Positions 33,964 to 45,841 are shown, counted from the stretch's first letter. The stretch is 64,000 bases of DNA from Aphrocallistes beatrix (GCA_963281255.1 OY725494.1:1873934-1937933), one strand, 5' to 3'. Program-made: numbers and translations. The notes: generated by a model not told the origin, from the letters alone.

Positions 33964-34659
33964 TATTTGTCAAAATATGCATGATGACTTAGCATTAAGC
34001 TATTAAAAGAGAACCCGACCATGTCGAACATATTATGCAATTTAACTACTTGATCGTTATTATTTTGATCTGCGGCAGTATTTACTAAGAACTTAAGATC
34101 GATCTTAAGATCGACCTTAGTGCTTAAATCTTAAGTTCGATCTTAAGTCGTCTTCACTAAGATTGGTATTCACTAAGATTTAAGTTCGATCTTAGGACCG
34201 AACTTAAGACCGAACTTTAAGCAACCTAGGGAGGTGTCTTAAGTATTGTAATTGATTCGATTTTCACTAATTACTCCATAAATGTTATTCAAACTTACTT
34301 ATTTCGAACATTGAATCTACCTTGATTGATATTAGACTTAAAATTAACATATTTTTAAAACATTTCTCTTATTGTGTGTAACATCGCAACATGTATCACA
34401 TGCTATAATTCGTGGCAAATTCTTCTTGGGTTTGTATGAATAAACAAACACATATTCTTTGATTATATAATCTTACACTAATTCTAACATGCATAATTAT
34501 AGAGACGGCTTTATACATTGATTTACATGACTGATGATAATTACTTTGATCCTATTTTCCTATTTACAATGATTTTTCCAGCAGTCTCTGACGTTTTAAT
34601 CGATAATAATCCCTGTTCTTCTATTAACTGTAGCTGAAGAATACAGCCATCTGTTGGAA

Positions 34660-35296
34660 CTAAACTTCCTGCGGTAACGGAAGTAAGTCTGCAGCCTTCA
34701 AGAGTTCGACCGAATCATCTCGCTCATCAACAGTTCGCCTTCTCTTCCGACTTTTCTTTGATGTCCTATACGTTGTCGGTATTTCAATTTCTGGAGAGTC
34801 TAAATTTGGAGTTCCTTCAAATTCATCTGGACCTGTAGCCGATACTGTTGACGCTATTGCTGGTGCTTGAAAAAGATCAGCAGCACCTGAAATTCCACTG
34901 AAAGCAGGGGTGTTTTGGAACATCTCTGTTACCCGATCTGCAGAGTCAGCAAAAATACTTCTATCTGCTGATAGGATTTGCATGTCCTCGTCTTCTACCT
35001 GTCCAGCACTGTTTGTACCCCCTCCAGTCTTTCTGGCTTCCCTAAAGCTGGCATCAACTTTGGACTTTGCGTATAGCTTTAGGTTGGTCCATTTTTTTTC
35101 TGATATCCTCTACAGCTCTGCCATTGCCATGTATTGAGTTGAGTTTGGCTGCGATGTCTCTCCAGATTTGTTTCCTCCTTTTGTTTTTGTCAGCAGAATT
35201 TCCTGGCCCTCTTAAAATATCACCTGCTGACTCAATTTCATTAATGAGACTGCACTCTTCTTCTCTGGTCCAATTTGCTTTGCGTTTTTTTTTCAT
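34660..35296 (-). pseudogene. Myb/SANT-like protein of the PIF/Harbinger element
   Basis: PIF/Harbinger elements need this second protein to recruit the transposase to the termini. It starts MKKKRKANWTREEECSLINE, then KQIWRDIAAKLNSI, a single Myb/SANT-like (MADF/GT1-type) domain of about 75 residues. A single extra A in a run of eight (35092-35099) shifts the frame. Dropping it leads into KWTNLKLYAKSKVDASF and then an acidic middle region, a basic KKSRKRRR patch (nuclear-localisation-like) and the end LLPLPQEV at 34660. With that one base the protein would be about 210 residues. The homopolymer position means a sequencing error is possible. Confidence 0.8.
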
Positions 35297-35588
35297 TTGT
35301 TTCGGTATTGTTAATGCAAGTACTCAGCAGCAATTTATATACACGGGAGGACGCCGACTTACCATAACCACTAATGACACCATTTATTTCCGTAACACCA
35401 AATGACGCAGGAATTTTAACGTCGATAGATTTAAATTTATTTTACTTCCCATATCCAGTGTTTATATTTTGTCTAAGAGAGGTTTTCATGTTACAATATA
35501 CAAAGTCACTTGTTGTTTATATGTTTTGTTTAATATAATACATGAGATACAACTTATGCTCTTTGATAGCTCCTAAATTTAGATTAAT

Positions 35589-36628
35589 TCAACTAAAGTT
35601 ATGAATAGCAAACTGATCCCTGTAGTATTTTGCAGCAATATGTCCAGTTTCCTCAAATGTAAACGGTTCATCCATAATGCTTGTATGATGGTCAATAGTG
35701 GAATCTTCCAACATGGGCTGCTTCCAAACAATAGCCATATTATAAAGAACAGCACAGGCAAGAATAATAGTGCAGACTTTATCTGGAGCCATCCGGATCT
35801 CGCCGTGAAGGCAATGAAATCTTCTCTTCCATCTCCCAAAGGTTTGCTCGATCAATCAGCGTTTTTTTGTGGGAGTAATTATAATTCTCTTGGGCATTTG
35901 AAGCAGGTTGCCTGTATGGAGTTAATAAATAGGGTTTCAGCATATACCCACTATCACTTAATATATGCTCACCAGCCAAGAAGTTATTCTCCACATATGT
36001 TCCGACCTGAGAGAGCTTCCAAATACGTGAATCATGAACTGAACCGGGGAATCTTGCCAATACATCGGGAAATCTGCCATCAGGTAGACAGATAGCTTGG
36101 AAATTTATGGAGTGGTAGAAATGTCGGTTTACATAATCTGCCTCATTTTCAGAAGGCTTTTGAATACGAACATGCATTCCATCTACAAGTCCAAGAACGC
36201 CGGGGAAGTTCGCGAGCTCATAAAACTGTGAATTAATCGTAGCCTTGTCAGCAAAACACGGCATGCTAATAAACTTTGAATATATCGATTGCAGTCCAAG
36301 TGCAACGGCTCTAATGTACCTGCAAGCTGAGGGTTGGCTCACGTGAACTCCATCACCACAAATAATCTGAAGTACCAGATGCAAAAAAATGTAGAGTAAC
36401 ACAAACTTGTACGTGTGGATGTGCAGCATGAGATCTATCAGTTGTATTAAGATGATCAACTATGATCTCTGTAATCTTAAATATTGCTGACCTTGAGAAG
36501 CGAAAACGCTGCATCAATTCTAGATCATCATAGAATTCCAGAGAATCACTACGATCTCTGAACACTCTCTCTCTCTCGAGTGACTCTTCCGAATCTTCTG
36601 CTAAAAACAATGGGATCATTCCAGCCAT
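35589..36628 (-). pseudogene. HARBI1-like DDE transposase of the PIF/Harbinger element
   Basis: The ATG at 36628 starts MAGMIPLFLAEDSEESLERE. The helix-turn-helix region is FRFSRSAIFKITEIIVDHL and SQPSACRYI. The DDE triad is visible as GLVDGMHVRIQ (first Asp, about 36190), GSVHDSRIW (second Asp, about 36030) and IEQTFGRWKRRF (Glu, about 35850). Two breaks exist: a net 2-nt loss near 36360 (before IICGDGVHVS) and a net 1-nt gain near 35855 (before IEQTFG). The last segment ends AIHNFS at 35589. Almost the whole protein is preserved, so the element is recently dead. Confidence 0.85.
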
Positions 36629-37389
36629 TTAGATAAGTCGAGAAAGGTGTATGATAATATTAACAACAAATGAAAAAATGCATATAATTTTTTCATTATA
36701 AACCTAATTATACTCGAGTAATTTTATCGGTGTGCAAGTAAGATCACACTGGTATTTCACTAGTATAAGTTTTGCAATGTACATTCCTAAACACATTCAA
36801 AAGATGTGTTGGTTGCCATAAAGATTCCTTGCTTCCTTTGATATAGACTAGTGTAGAATAATTATAGATTACATACATAAAACAATGAATTTTCATAATA
36901 GAATTCAATCAAGTCTAAACAATATTTAACCACATATATTCTAAGACACTCACCAGGCATTCCAGGTGGTACAACTACATAGATAGAAGCTATGTCTTAC
37001 AGCAGTGGGTTAATCAATCTTCTTTGCTCCTAATATTGACATTAATGGCCTCAACTTTGCTCAGAAAGAATAAATATAGTTTATTTTTACTAGATCAATA
37101 ATAAATGATTACTTGCCATTACTAATATTATACTTCAGTTTTGTATTTGATTAGTATAATGCTATATTCTAATCATATTAACCCTAACGTTATTTCTAAG
37201 ATCGATCTTAGTGAATACGGCTGCTGATCTCTCTACCAAATGTTCCTAGGCGGTGGATTGTGTCTTTCAAATTTTCTAAACTGAGTTATTTTCAAGTATG
37301 CCACATCACGACGACATTGTCAAAAATATAATGTGTTTGACTACTTAATCCTTATTATTTCGATTTATATAAGTGTTTTTACTATAATT

Positions 37390-37790
37390 TTTCATGAAAT
37401 GTTGCTACTTTCCAGCGTTACTATGGAAACGCATTTTGCTCAGTTGAGATCATATCTTGAAAACCACGGTAACTATGCATTCAAATTTGATCTTATTTGA
37501 TAGCCAATAGACTACTTCCCATTAAGCCATGATATAATTTCCAAGTCTAGATTCAATGATTTCTAAGTTATTAGACAATTTATCACTTTGGTCACATTTG
37601 GTAATTTGTCCAAAAACTCGTAAACCATTGAATCTAGACTATATTGTGGCCATATAGAAAGTAGTATATTGGCTATCAAATAAGATCAAATTTGAATGCA
37701 TGCATAGTTTGCAGTTTTCAAGTTATTACCTCAACTGAGCAAAATGCGTTTCCATAGCGACGCTAGAAAGTAACAACATTCCATGAAAAT
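37390..37790. repeat. Foldback MITE (GTTACTATGGAAACGC family)
   Basis: The left arm from about 37390 (GTTGCTACTTTCCAGCG, then TATGGAAACGCATTTTGCTC) is complementary to the right arm ending about 37790 (GAGCAAAATGCGTTTCCATA, then CGCTAGAAAGTAACAAC). Arms are about 170 bp. A relative lies at 48378-48720. Confidence 0.8.
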
Positions 37791-38345
37791 TTCGATTTTT
37801 TTCACATCAACCATTCAATGCTTAATATTGGTAATATATTTCGAAGCTCTAGTCTGCGTCGTTAATGATTTTAGGCAGATCATATATATATTAGTTCAAA
37901 CATCTTCGACCGCATCTCTGGTCAATTTTTGAGATTTAGATGGCAGGCCTTATGTACAGAGGGCTATTGTCAGGGATTGTGATGTTGTTTTCATAAGAGA
38001 GAATTTTAGACTATTACTACGACTCACCAACTGTCCTGTACATCCTAAGGTTATATCACTCAAAAATATTAGATTCAAATTTCTCCTTGAAAATACAACC
38101 TCACTAAATGCATTATTAAGAACTTGACACTAAGATTGCATAGGAAGCAATTGGTACAGATGATAATACATATAATTGTTGAAAATCTAATAAACTCAAA
38201 AACAGGCTTCGATACTAGATCCAAAGTTCACTTCTCGATGGTATATAGCCTTCCTTGCTAGGAACACGCGACGTGTGAAATGTGTGACATTGCCAATTGT
38301 TTCCACAAGAGCGAGTTCTGAACGGTTTCAACTGTGGAAGAAATA
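37791..38345. other. No recognised feature
   Basis: AT-rich intronic sequence of DDOST without recognisable repeat ends or coding frames. Confidence 0.4.
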
Positions 38346-38809
38346 CACTTCCTGGACAAAAGTATTCGTGCAAGCCAAAATTTACCATACAAATAGTTAT
38401 AATACTAAGTTATTTAGCGAGTCAAGGGCATTTAATTTGTAAGAGATATGCGTGATTTAACTTCAAATTCGAATCTATCCAAGTTCGAATTACTCATTTT
38501 ATAATCTTTCCACTAATCTTCCACAAGTTTAAATTAATCTTCCACAAGTTTAAATATTTTCAAACTGTGTAACCTCGTACCACTAATGCCATCATATACA
38601 ATGGTGATAACTCGTGATATGTACCATAGGGGATACAGACAAATGACTACAAGACAAATGACTACAGCACAAATGGCTACAGACAAATGGCTACATGGAC
38701 AAATGACTACAGGACAAATGGGTACATAAATGGTTTCAAAAATGAACCTTCTATCCTATTATTCAATGTTCAAGGTGTTATCACACTATTGAAATATTCA
38801 ATTTATATA

Positions 38810-39290
38810 CGAGAGTTGTCCCATAAGTTCGTAGACTTTTTATTATATAACGATACCTAGCTCAACCGCATAACTAGTTAAAATTCAACCATATAGTATG
38901 ATTGATACTAGACACAAACTGAATATTAGTACTTATATCAGTATAATTTATTTATGGAGATAGTAATAAACTGTCCCTTTTTATTACTGCATGATAATGC
39001 CACACCTCATACAAGCTGTAAGACAAAGGATACCATTAAAAAACTAGGCTTTGAAATTTTACCTCACCCACCCTACAGCCCAGATTTGGCCCCTAGTGAT
39101 TACTGGCTCTTCGGGGAAATGAAAAGGCCCCTTAGAGGAAAGAGATTTTCTACGTTAAAGGACCTCCAGTCCGCCGTTAATTTCTGGCAAAAAGGTACCC
39201 CACAAAAATTCTTTGCTACCGGCATTGAGAAGTTGCCAGAACGTTGGCAAAGTCCTTTACGAGCTGGTTATCCTTCCTGAATACATGGTT
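38810..39290 (+). pseudogene. Truncated mariner inside the MULE
   Basis: A mariner-type end (GAGAGTTGTCCCATAAGTTC, about 38811) is followed by the C-terminal part of a mariner transposase. LLLHDNATPH holds the second catalytic Asp (about 38990), HPPYSPDLAPSDYWLFG the third, and the tail GIEKLPERWQ is typical. The first catalytic region and the other terminus are deleted. Confidence 0.85.
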
Positions 39291-39329
39291 ACTGCTAAAG
39301 GGGAGAACTTCTTGATGTTTGATTCAGGA

Positions 39330-40199
39330 CTAGGGCCAAAGAGAATCCTAATTTTTGGCACCCAACAAAATATAGACACCTAAACAAGTTCCCAGATTTG
39401 GCTTGTTGACGGGACATTTAAAACTGCTCCTCCGTTGTTCACGCAAGTCTACACAATTCACAGTTTGCGTGGAGGTCCAAACCCTCTCCAGGACGGCCAT
39501 CTTCTTCCAAGTCTCTTTGTTTTATTGCCAAATAAGACAGAGCTGACATATAGCCACATGTGGGAACAAATTAGAGCTCTTTGTCCGACAGCAGCACCCA
39601 CCACCCACTAGATAATGGATTTTGAAAGAGCAGCGATTAATGCATTTCAAGCAGAATGGCCAACAACTACGGTGAAAGGCTGTTTCTTTCACTTTACACA
39701 GAACATATGGCGAAAACTGCAAGCTTTGGGACTGCAGCATCAGTATGCACAGGATCAACAGTTGGCTCTTCAACTTAGGAAGCTCGCTGCTCTTGCGTTT
39801 GCATTGCCATTCGATGTCGCAGAACTGTTTCCTCAAGTGATAGTAGAGTTACATATACCAAACTCTGCTGAACTAGCGCTGTACTTTGAAAATACATACG
39901 TTGGTAGATCATTACCAGGTGGAGGTCAAGTGGCGCCAATATTTCCCATTGACATTTGGAATCACCACCATGATGTTCTTCAGGGCATTCCTCGTACAGC
40001 AAATGCTGTGGAGGCATGGCACAGATCTTATACAGCTACAATCGGTTGCCACCATCCTAACATTTGGAAATTTATTAGTGCGCTGAAACAAGAACAAGGA
40101 TTGGTAGAAATAAAGCAAGCGAAGTTTTTAGCAGGAGATAAACCAACAAAGCGCACTAAAAATTTCGCCAATGAAGAGCATTATGCAATCTGGTTTTAG
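39330..40199 (+). pseudogene. MULE transposase fragment
   Basis: The MULE domain is recognisable: WLVDGTFKTAPPLFTQVYTI (first Asp, about 39403), then HLLPSLFVLLPNKTELTY, MDFERAAINAF (second Asp, about 39621), VKGCFFHFTQNIWRKLQALG and NAVEAWHRSYTATIG with the expected Glu. In-frame stops occur before WLVDG (about 39380) and at 39609-39611. The last frame ends at 40199. The N-terminal FLYWCH-type finger of such elements is missing. Inactive. Confidence 0.8.
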
Positions 40200-40650
40200 G
40201 ATACTTTCATCGATCCCTTATGGACTTTTTGAAAGGAGTTGCTCACAGATTTACGCTTAAGTTAATTAACTTAAAACTTTCACACATTTTCCCCATGAAC
40301 TTCTATTACTCTCACTTGATATTTGTAATCCTTTAACAGCATTAAATACAATGTTATCAACAACTAATACTGTAAGATAGTTTACAGTTTATGTACCCAT
40401 TTGTCCGAGTAGCCATTTGTCCAGTAGCCATTTGTCCTGTAGTCATTTGTCTTGTAGTCATTTGTCTGTATCCCGTGTCATAGGGTAGCAAATGCCGAAA
40501 ATAATTAATCTTGAAGGAGAGTAATTAATCTGACAGATTATAAAGTGAGTAATTTGAATGTGAAGGAAACGAGTACTTTACAAAATGATTAGTATTATAA
40601 AAATTTAGGTAGAAAATATTGGGGTGTACGAATACTTTGTCCAGGGAGTG

Positions 40651-41115
40651 TATATTTGATCGTTGAGAACTAGCCTTAACATAGGCAATAAATCTATCAA
40701 TAATATTGAGAAGCCTCGTTAAATAACCAATCAAGGCGAAATAATATCTTTAATATTCTAACAATACAAATTTATTATAATTAATGCCCTATTGAATTAG
40801 TGTTATTTCATTATAAAGAACAAATTCACTAATCCGAACGAGTTTATCAATCATTGGAGAGCTGTTCGGATTAGCGAGGGTGTACTGTACCATACTTTCA
40901 AAGAAGGGAAATGCTACATTCTAGACTGCAAAAGGTGTGGGATTTTCGATATAAGACTATTGTTGAAAATCCATTATTTTCTCAAAGTCTTGTTTATTTT
41001 ATGGGAACATAGAACTATAACAAACGGGATAGGGCACAAAGGTCTTTAATAAAAATATGCATTAAGCGTATAATGCCAAGAGGGGATACAGTTTCTTAAA
41101 ACAAGTGATTCCAGC
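40651..41115. other. Mostly unassigned; a pogo-like MITE end near 40800-40890
   Basis: ACTAATCCGAACGAG (about 40830) and its near-complement CTGTTCGGATTAGCGAGGGT (about 40862), ending in a TACTGTA context, look like the ends of a small pogo/Tigger-type MITE. Nothing else recognised. Confidence 0.35.
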
Positions 41116-42994
41116 AGCCGTATTCACTAAGATCTTAAGCACTAAGATCGATCTTAAGTCTTAAGATCGATCTTAAGTCTTAAGATCGATCTTAGTTAAG
41201 ATCGATCTTAAGATCGAACTTAGAGCTATTCACTAAGAATTAAGATCGATCTTAAGATCGATCTTAGTTAAGATCGATCTTAAGATAGAACTTAGAAATA
41301 ACGTTAGGGTTAATATGATTAGAATATAGCATTATACTAATCAAATACAAAACTGAACTATAATATTTGTAATGGTAAGTGGTCATTTATTATTGATCTA
41401 GTGAAAATAAACTATATTTCTTCTTTTTGTTCAAAATTGGGGCAATTAATGTCAATATTAGGAGCAAAGAAGATTGATTAACCCACTCCTGTAAGACATA
41501 GCTTCTATCTATGTAGTTGTACCGCCTGAAATGCCTGCTAGTGAGTCTCTTACATATCTGTGGTGAAATCTTTGTTTTAACTTTGAATTCTATTATGAAA
41601 ATTCAATGTTTTATGCATGTAATCTATAATTATTCTACACTAGTCAATATCAAAGGAAGAGCTATCAAAGAGCACAAGTTATACCTCATGGATTCATAGT
41701 ATTATATTAAACAAAACATATAAACGACGTGTCTTTATATATTGTAACATGAAAACCTCTCTAAAACAAAGTATAAACACTGGATATGAGAAGTACAATA
41801 GATTGAACTCTATCGACGGTAAAATTTCTGCGTCATTTGGTGTTAAGAAAATAATTGGTGTCATTAGTGGTTATGGTAAGTCGGCGTCCTCCCGTGTATA
41901 TAAATTGCTGCTGAGTACTTGCATTAACAATACCAGACCAAATGGACAAATCATGCAAAGCAAATTGGACCAGAGAAGTCTCATTAATGAAATTGAATCA
42001 GCAGGTGAGATTTTGAGAGGCTCAGGAATTCTGCTGACAAAAACAGGAAGCCAGAAAGACTGGTGTGGGGTACAAACACTGCTGGACAGGTAGAAGACGA
42101 GGACATGTAATTATATCAGCAGATAGAAGTATTTCTGACTCTGCAGATCGGGTAACAGAGATGTTTCAAAACACCCTTGCTTTTAGCGGAATTACAGGTG
42201 CTGCTGATCTTTTTCAAAGCACCAGCTGAGAACAATGAAATTCCAATAGCATCAACAGTATCAGCTGCAGGTCCTGTTGAATTTGAAGATACTCCAATTT
42301 TAGAGTCTCCAGAAGTTGAAATCCCGACAATATATACTCGTAAGCCATCAAAGAAAAGTCGGAAGAGAAGGCGAACTGTTGATGAGCAAGATGATTCGGT
42401 CAAACTCTTGAAGGCTGCAGACTTACTTCCATTACAGCAGGTTGATGAAGAGCAGAGGGACTATTATAGATTGAAACGTCAGAGACTGCTGAAAAAATCA
42501 TTGTGAATAGGAAAATAGGATCAAAGTGATTATTATCAGTCATGTGAATCAATATATAAAGCCTCTCTCTATAATTGTGCATATTGGAATGATTATATGA
42601 TCAAAGAATGTATGTTTGTTTATTCATACAAATCCAAAAAGAATTTGCCACGAATATAGCATGTGATACATGTTGCGATGTTACACACAATAAGGAGAAA
42701 TGTTTTTAAAATATTTAAATTTTATTTGAAGTCTAATATCAATCAAGGTAGATTAAATGTTCGATAGAAGTAAGTTTGAACAACATTTATGGAGTAATTA
42801 GTGAAAATCGAATCAATTACAATACTTAAGACACCTCCCTAGGTTGCTTAAAGTTCGGTCTTAAGTTCGGTCTTAAGATCGAACTTAAATCTTAGTGAAT
42901 ACCATTCTTAGTGAATACGACTTAAGATCGAACTTAAGACTTAAGCACTAAGATCGATCTTAAGATCGGTCTTAAGTTCTTAGTGAATACGGCC
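41116..42994 (+). mobile_element. PIF/Harbinger derivative that lost its transposase
   Basis: The ends match the 34075-37221 element (GCCGTATTCACTAAGATC; complement at the right), and subterminal sequence is shared on both sides. The palindromic TTAAGATCGATCTTAA arrays are longer than in the full element: about 41135-41300 on the left and about 42850-42980 on the right. Only the Myb-like gene remains inside, in relative orientation as expected; no HARBI1 sequence is present. 1.88 kb. Confidence 0.85.
41951..42506 (+). pseudogene. Myb/SANT-like gene remnant of the PIF derivative
   Basis: SLINEIESAGEILRGSG is followed by a deletion that joins it to the KPERL..GTNTAGQ region, removing most of the Myb/SANT helices. 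The C-terminal half is well kept: IASTVSAAGPVEFEDTP, SKKSRKRRRTVDEQDDSVKL, ending RLKRQRLLKKSL at 42506. Frame changes lie between 42000 and 42200. It is closely similar to the 34660-35296 copy but longer at its C-terminus. Confidence 0.75.
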
Positions 42995-43607
42995 GCAGAT
43001 AATAGCTAAATCATTGTCAAACTGTTTGAATAAACAAATCTCAAATCCAATTTAATAAATTTAGGCATTTTCAAATAATTTATGAATACTTTTTTAATGT
43101 GAGTCATCATTTCGGGATTATAACGTCATTATTAATTGTTAAAAAATTCAGTTTTGTGAGCATATGCCTGCCGCTGTATGAGATTGAAAATTGAAATTAG
43201 TAGAATCACTTACATGTGACGACCACCAAAGAAAAAATATTAAGTCATTGTCAAAGAATTACGTCATCATGACACATCATAAAATCGAAATATCGCTTTT
43301 ATGCATTTTGGGGAATATAATTGACGAGTGAATAAAGTTCGAATACGGACACAATATATCACTATTGCATCAAAAGAGAATTATACAATCATATATGATT
43401 GAAAATATGTTGCCATTTGTTCTGTACAGATTCATAAGAACATTTACTTCATTCCATGATTTTAGCGCAATTCCCAGGATTTTATCAGAAAGGCCATATA
43501 AGCTAAACAGTTTTGCATTTTTATTCCCTAATAACTATATTATTACACTATGTTCTGGGATTCTAGAGACAGCATATTATTCACACAATTGCGCTTCGCT
43601 AATTTTC
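42995..43607. other. No recognised feature
   Basis: AT-rich, with a TGACGTCA-like motif region near 43120-43275 reminiscent of FTA bodies but without FTA ends. No coding frame supported. Confidence 0.35.
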
Positions 43608-43975
43608 GCCACTTAAAAAGTGGGACAAAAGTAGTAGTAGTAAACATCAAAACACATTATTCTTTCAGCCTAAACTAGAATATTTCAGATAATTCAATTT
43701 ATATGTTAGTTTATGCATAGAATTCGATGGCGGGATCAGTTTTAATCTAAATTTGCTCAGAACTGAAATATATCAAAGGGAACCTCAAAGTCACGTTCAA
43801 AGGGACTACCTCAAACCAATGTACAAAAGTCTAAATGTAGGAACCACAATAATCGTCCTTTTAAAGTAAACCAATATACAATTTGGAAGCTGATACCGTA
43901 AGGAATACAATGGACAAATTGAAAATATCCTATTATCATTATCATTTGAGATTCAAAAAGTTCTCATCCCAAATG
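43608..43975. repeat. Fragment of the ACTTAGGGCATTCG foldback MITE
   Basis: Inverted relative to 11160-11530: it shares the AAGTAGTAGTAGTAAAC region, CTTTCAGCCTAAACTAGAAT, TCAGAACTGAAATATATCAA and CCAATATACAATTTGGAAGC blocks with 10-20% differences. The outer terminus is incomplete. Confidence 0.65.
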
Positions 43976-44810
43976 TATTACGACCTCTCAAATAGAAGAA
44001 AACGAAGCTAATAATTACTTGTATTTAATGATACAAACTCGGTTCGAAATGAATTGATGAAGTTAAAAATAGTAATATAAGATACAATCCTTCTTATAAA
44101 TCATACAATTAAAAGTTAAGAAGTTGCAACAGAAAGCAAGGCCTAGTCAAGGTTGTGTCCATCATCTTAGATGATGCATAATAGTGCAGATAGTATGTAG
44201 GAAAAAATTTAGACATGTATTGCGTTACGAAAGGTGAGAATTGATGGGATCTTTGGTAAAAAGGTAACATTTGTTTTAATTGTAGGTCATTACGATATTG
44301 TAAAGTCAAGATGCTGAATAACGATTGTTACATTCAATTGCATATATGCACTGCCTCAATGTGAAAGCGCACCACAAGTGCACAACCAAGTAAAATATTG
44401 GCTATGTCACTGACAAAAGGTGACAATTTTCGTTAGAATAAATATTACTCACAAAAAACTGATAAACAATGTTATGTCATAAGATTAAAGTATTTATAGC
44501 ACATAAATTGCAAAGGGGTTTGTAATTTGCAAAAATAAGCAAACCAAGAAGGAATCAAACAGTTAACAAGATTTGACTGTCGACAACTAAATGGCACGGA
44601 AATTCAATTTTAATGGCTATTAACATCGAGTACATATGGCTAAATTGGTCCCTCACTCTCGGATCATAGGGTGATGTATACATAATAATATAATAATAAT
44701 ATAAATGTATATTGCGAAGATTCCATATTAATATTTTCAAGTGCGCTGTACAATAATAACAGATATAGTATGTATATTGTATATGTATGCATTCTTGTAT
44801 TATAATGTAC
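43976..44810. other. No recognised feature
   Basis: AT-rich DDOST intron sequence. Short ORFs here have no recognisable content. Confidence 0.4.
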
Positions 44811-45841
44811 AAGCGCGCTTCGCTTTCTTGTGCTGCGCAGCTGGTGGACACTTTGTGTCCGCCGGAGGCACGCTTTGGGCGCCTGTGGTCACCATTGATT
44901 AATTATATGGGAAATAGCATCTCTAAATCCTTCTTCCCCACTGTTATAATCGATATCGCACGAAAAATCACCGGATTTGTCAATTTGTAAAATTTTGATG
45001 CGTAATGATGACGTCATAACAAAGTGATGAGTGATCATTTTTTAATGATAGTTCCATCATATGTGTGGTATATTAATATACACATTCTATTAAAATTTCA
45101 GCCTTCTATCACTCAAAATGGCTAAGTTAAGGGTAAAAAACTCGAAATTTCTGATTATAAAAAAGGTAACAATGACGTCATAATTCCATGATGAGTCTAC
45201 ATTTTCGTCTGAGCTCAGAACTTAGTGGAGCCATAGCCAAAGACCCCCACATGCCAAAAATCAGCTTTCTGTGCCTGACAGTTTCTTCAATCAATTCGTT
45301 ACAAATATATATATATATATACAGTGCCCGGACAAAAGTATTCGACCACCACAGAAACCGCCATACAAATAGTTTTAAAGTGGGTCTATTCATAAAGGAA
45401 TATGTACTCAAACTGCAAGGAATACTCCATTTTTTATTTCGTAAACTACACATTCTAATTACTCATAATTGATAGCCACAGCTTAATTACTAATTCCCAA
45501 GATGATAAATATCAACATTTGATACTTGATGCTACTTGTCCCAAGTCACAGCCATTATATATGATGGCGTTTAGTGACACAAAGTGGCATAGGTTGATAA
45601 TTTTTTACATAAGAATAAGTAATTGATTTGAAACTGTTAATTATGAGTAATTAGAATGTGTAGATTACGAATTTGAACTAAAAATAGAGTATTTTCTACT
45701 GTTTAAGGACATGTTCCTTTTTTAATAGATCTAATTTAATACTATTTGTATGGAAGTTTTCGTGGTGGTCGAATACTTTTGTCCGGGCAGTGTACATATA
45801 TACACACACATATACATTAATCGAGTTTTAATAGTAAGGAT
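44811..45841 (+). mobile_element. FTA element carrying a Tc1 MITE in its TA tract
   Basis: AAGCGCGCTTCGCTTTCTTG start, a GGCGGACACAAAGTGTCCACC-type hairpin, TGACGTCA near 45010 and 45175, the AATCAATTCGTTACAAAT end (about 45300), a TA tract, then after the 471-bp insert a second TA tract and the terminus TCGAGTTTTAATAGTAAGGA (to about 45840). About 560 bp without the insert. Confidence 0.8.
45322..45792. mobile_element. Tc1-type foldback MITE, variant with intact ends
   Basis: CAGTGCCCGGACAAAAGTAT and its complement as ends, TA each side, 471 bp, long complementary arms. Internal blocks match the split copy at 9990-10780. Confidence 0.9.

Larger units (their letters stand above)
34075..37221 (-). 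mobile_element. PIF/Harbinger transposon with both genes
   Basis: The ends read GGCAGTATTTACTAAGAAC on the left and the complement of CAGCCGTATTCACTAAGATC on the right. The left subterminal 130 bp is an array of palindromic TTAAGATCGATCTTAA-type units. Inside, both on the minus strand, are a HARBI1-like DDE transposase (36628-35589) and a Myb/SANT-like DNA-binding protein (35296-34660), the canonical two-gene layout. The element is 3.15 kb and both genes carry frameshifts. A deleted relative lies at 41116-42994. Confidence 0.9.
38630..40474 (+). mobile_element. MULE (Mutator-like) transposon with repetitive termini
   Basis: The ends are GGGATACAGACAAATGACTA and its complement. About 100 bp at each side is a tandem array of a 12- to 15-bp unit around GACAAATG(A/G)CTAC. 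Flanking 9-mers GTACCATAG and GTGTCATAG agree at 7 of 9 positions, consistent with the 9-bp MULE target duplication. It carries a decayed MULE transposase and a truncated mariner. Confidence 0.85.
38346..40650. mobile_element. Tc1-type foldback MITE split by a MULE
   Basis: The left terminus CACTTCCTGGACAAAAGTAT (38346) and the right terminus complement CACTCCCTGGACAAAGTATT (ending 40650), with TA flanks, are the two ends of one MITE of the 33488 family. The MULE at 38630-40474 interrupts it; removing that leaves about 460 bp, the normal size. Confidence 0.85.

Noticed and set aside
34085..34215. CRISPR-like repeat array (also at 41135-41300)
   Set aside because: The units are palindromes directly abutting one another, without unique spacers, at transposon ends in a eukaryotic genome.
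35601..36095. Plus-strand 164-residue frame
   Set aside because: Shadow of the HARBI1-like transposase on the opposite strand.
45188..45472. Recurring 60-95-residue frames around MSxHFxLxSELxGAIAK in FTA copies
   Set aside because: The frame occurs on both strands in several copies, runs into the TA tract and varies without codon-level conservation; it looks like chance openness of the FTA body.
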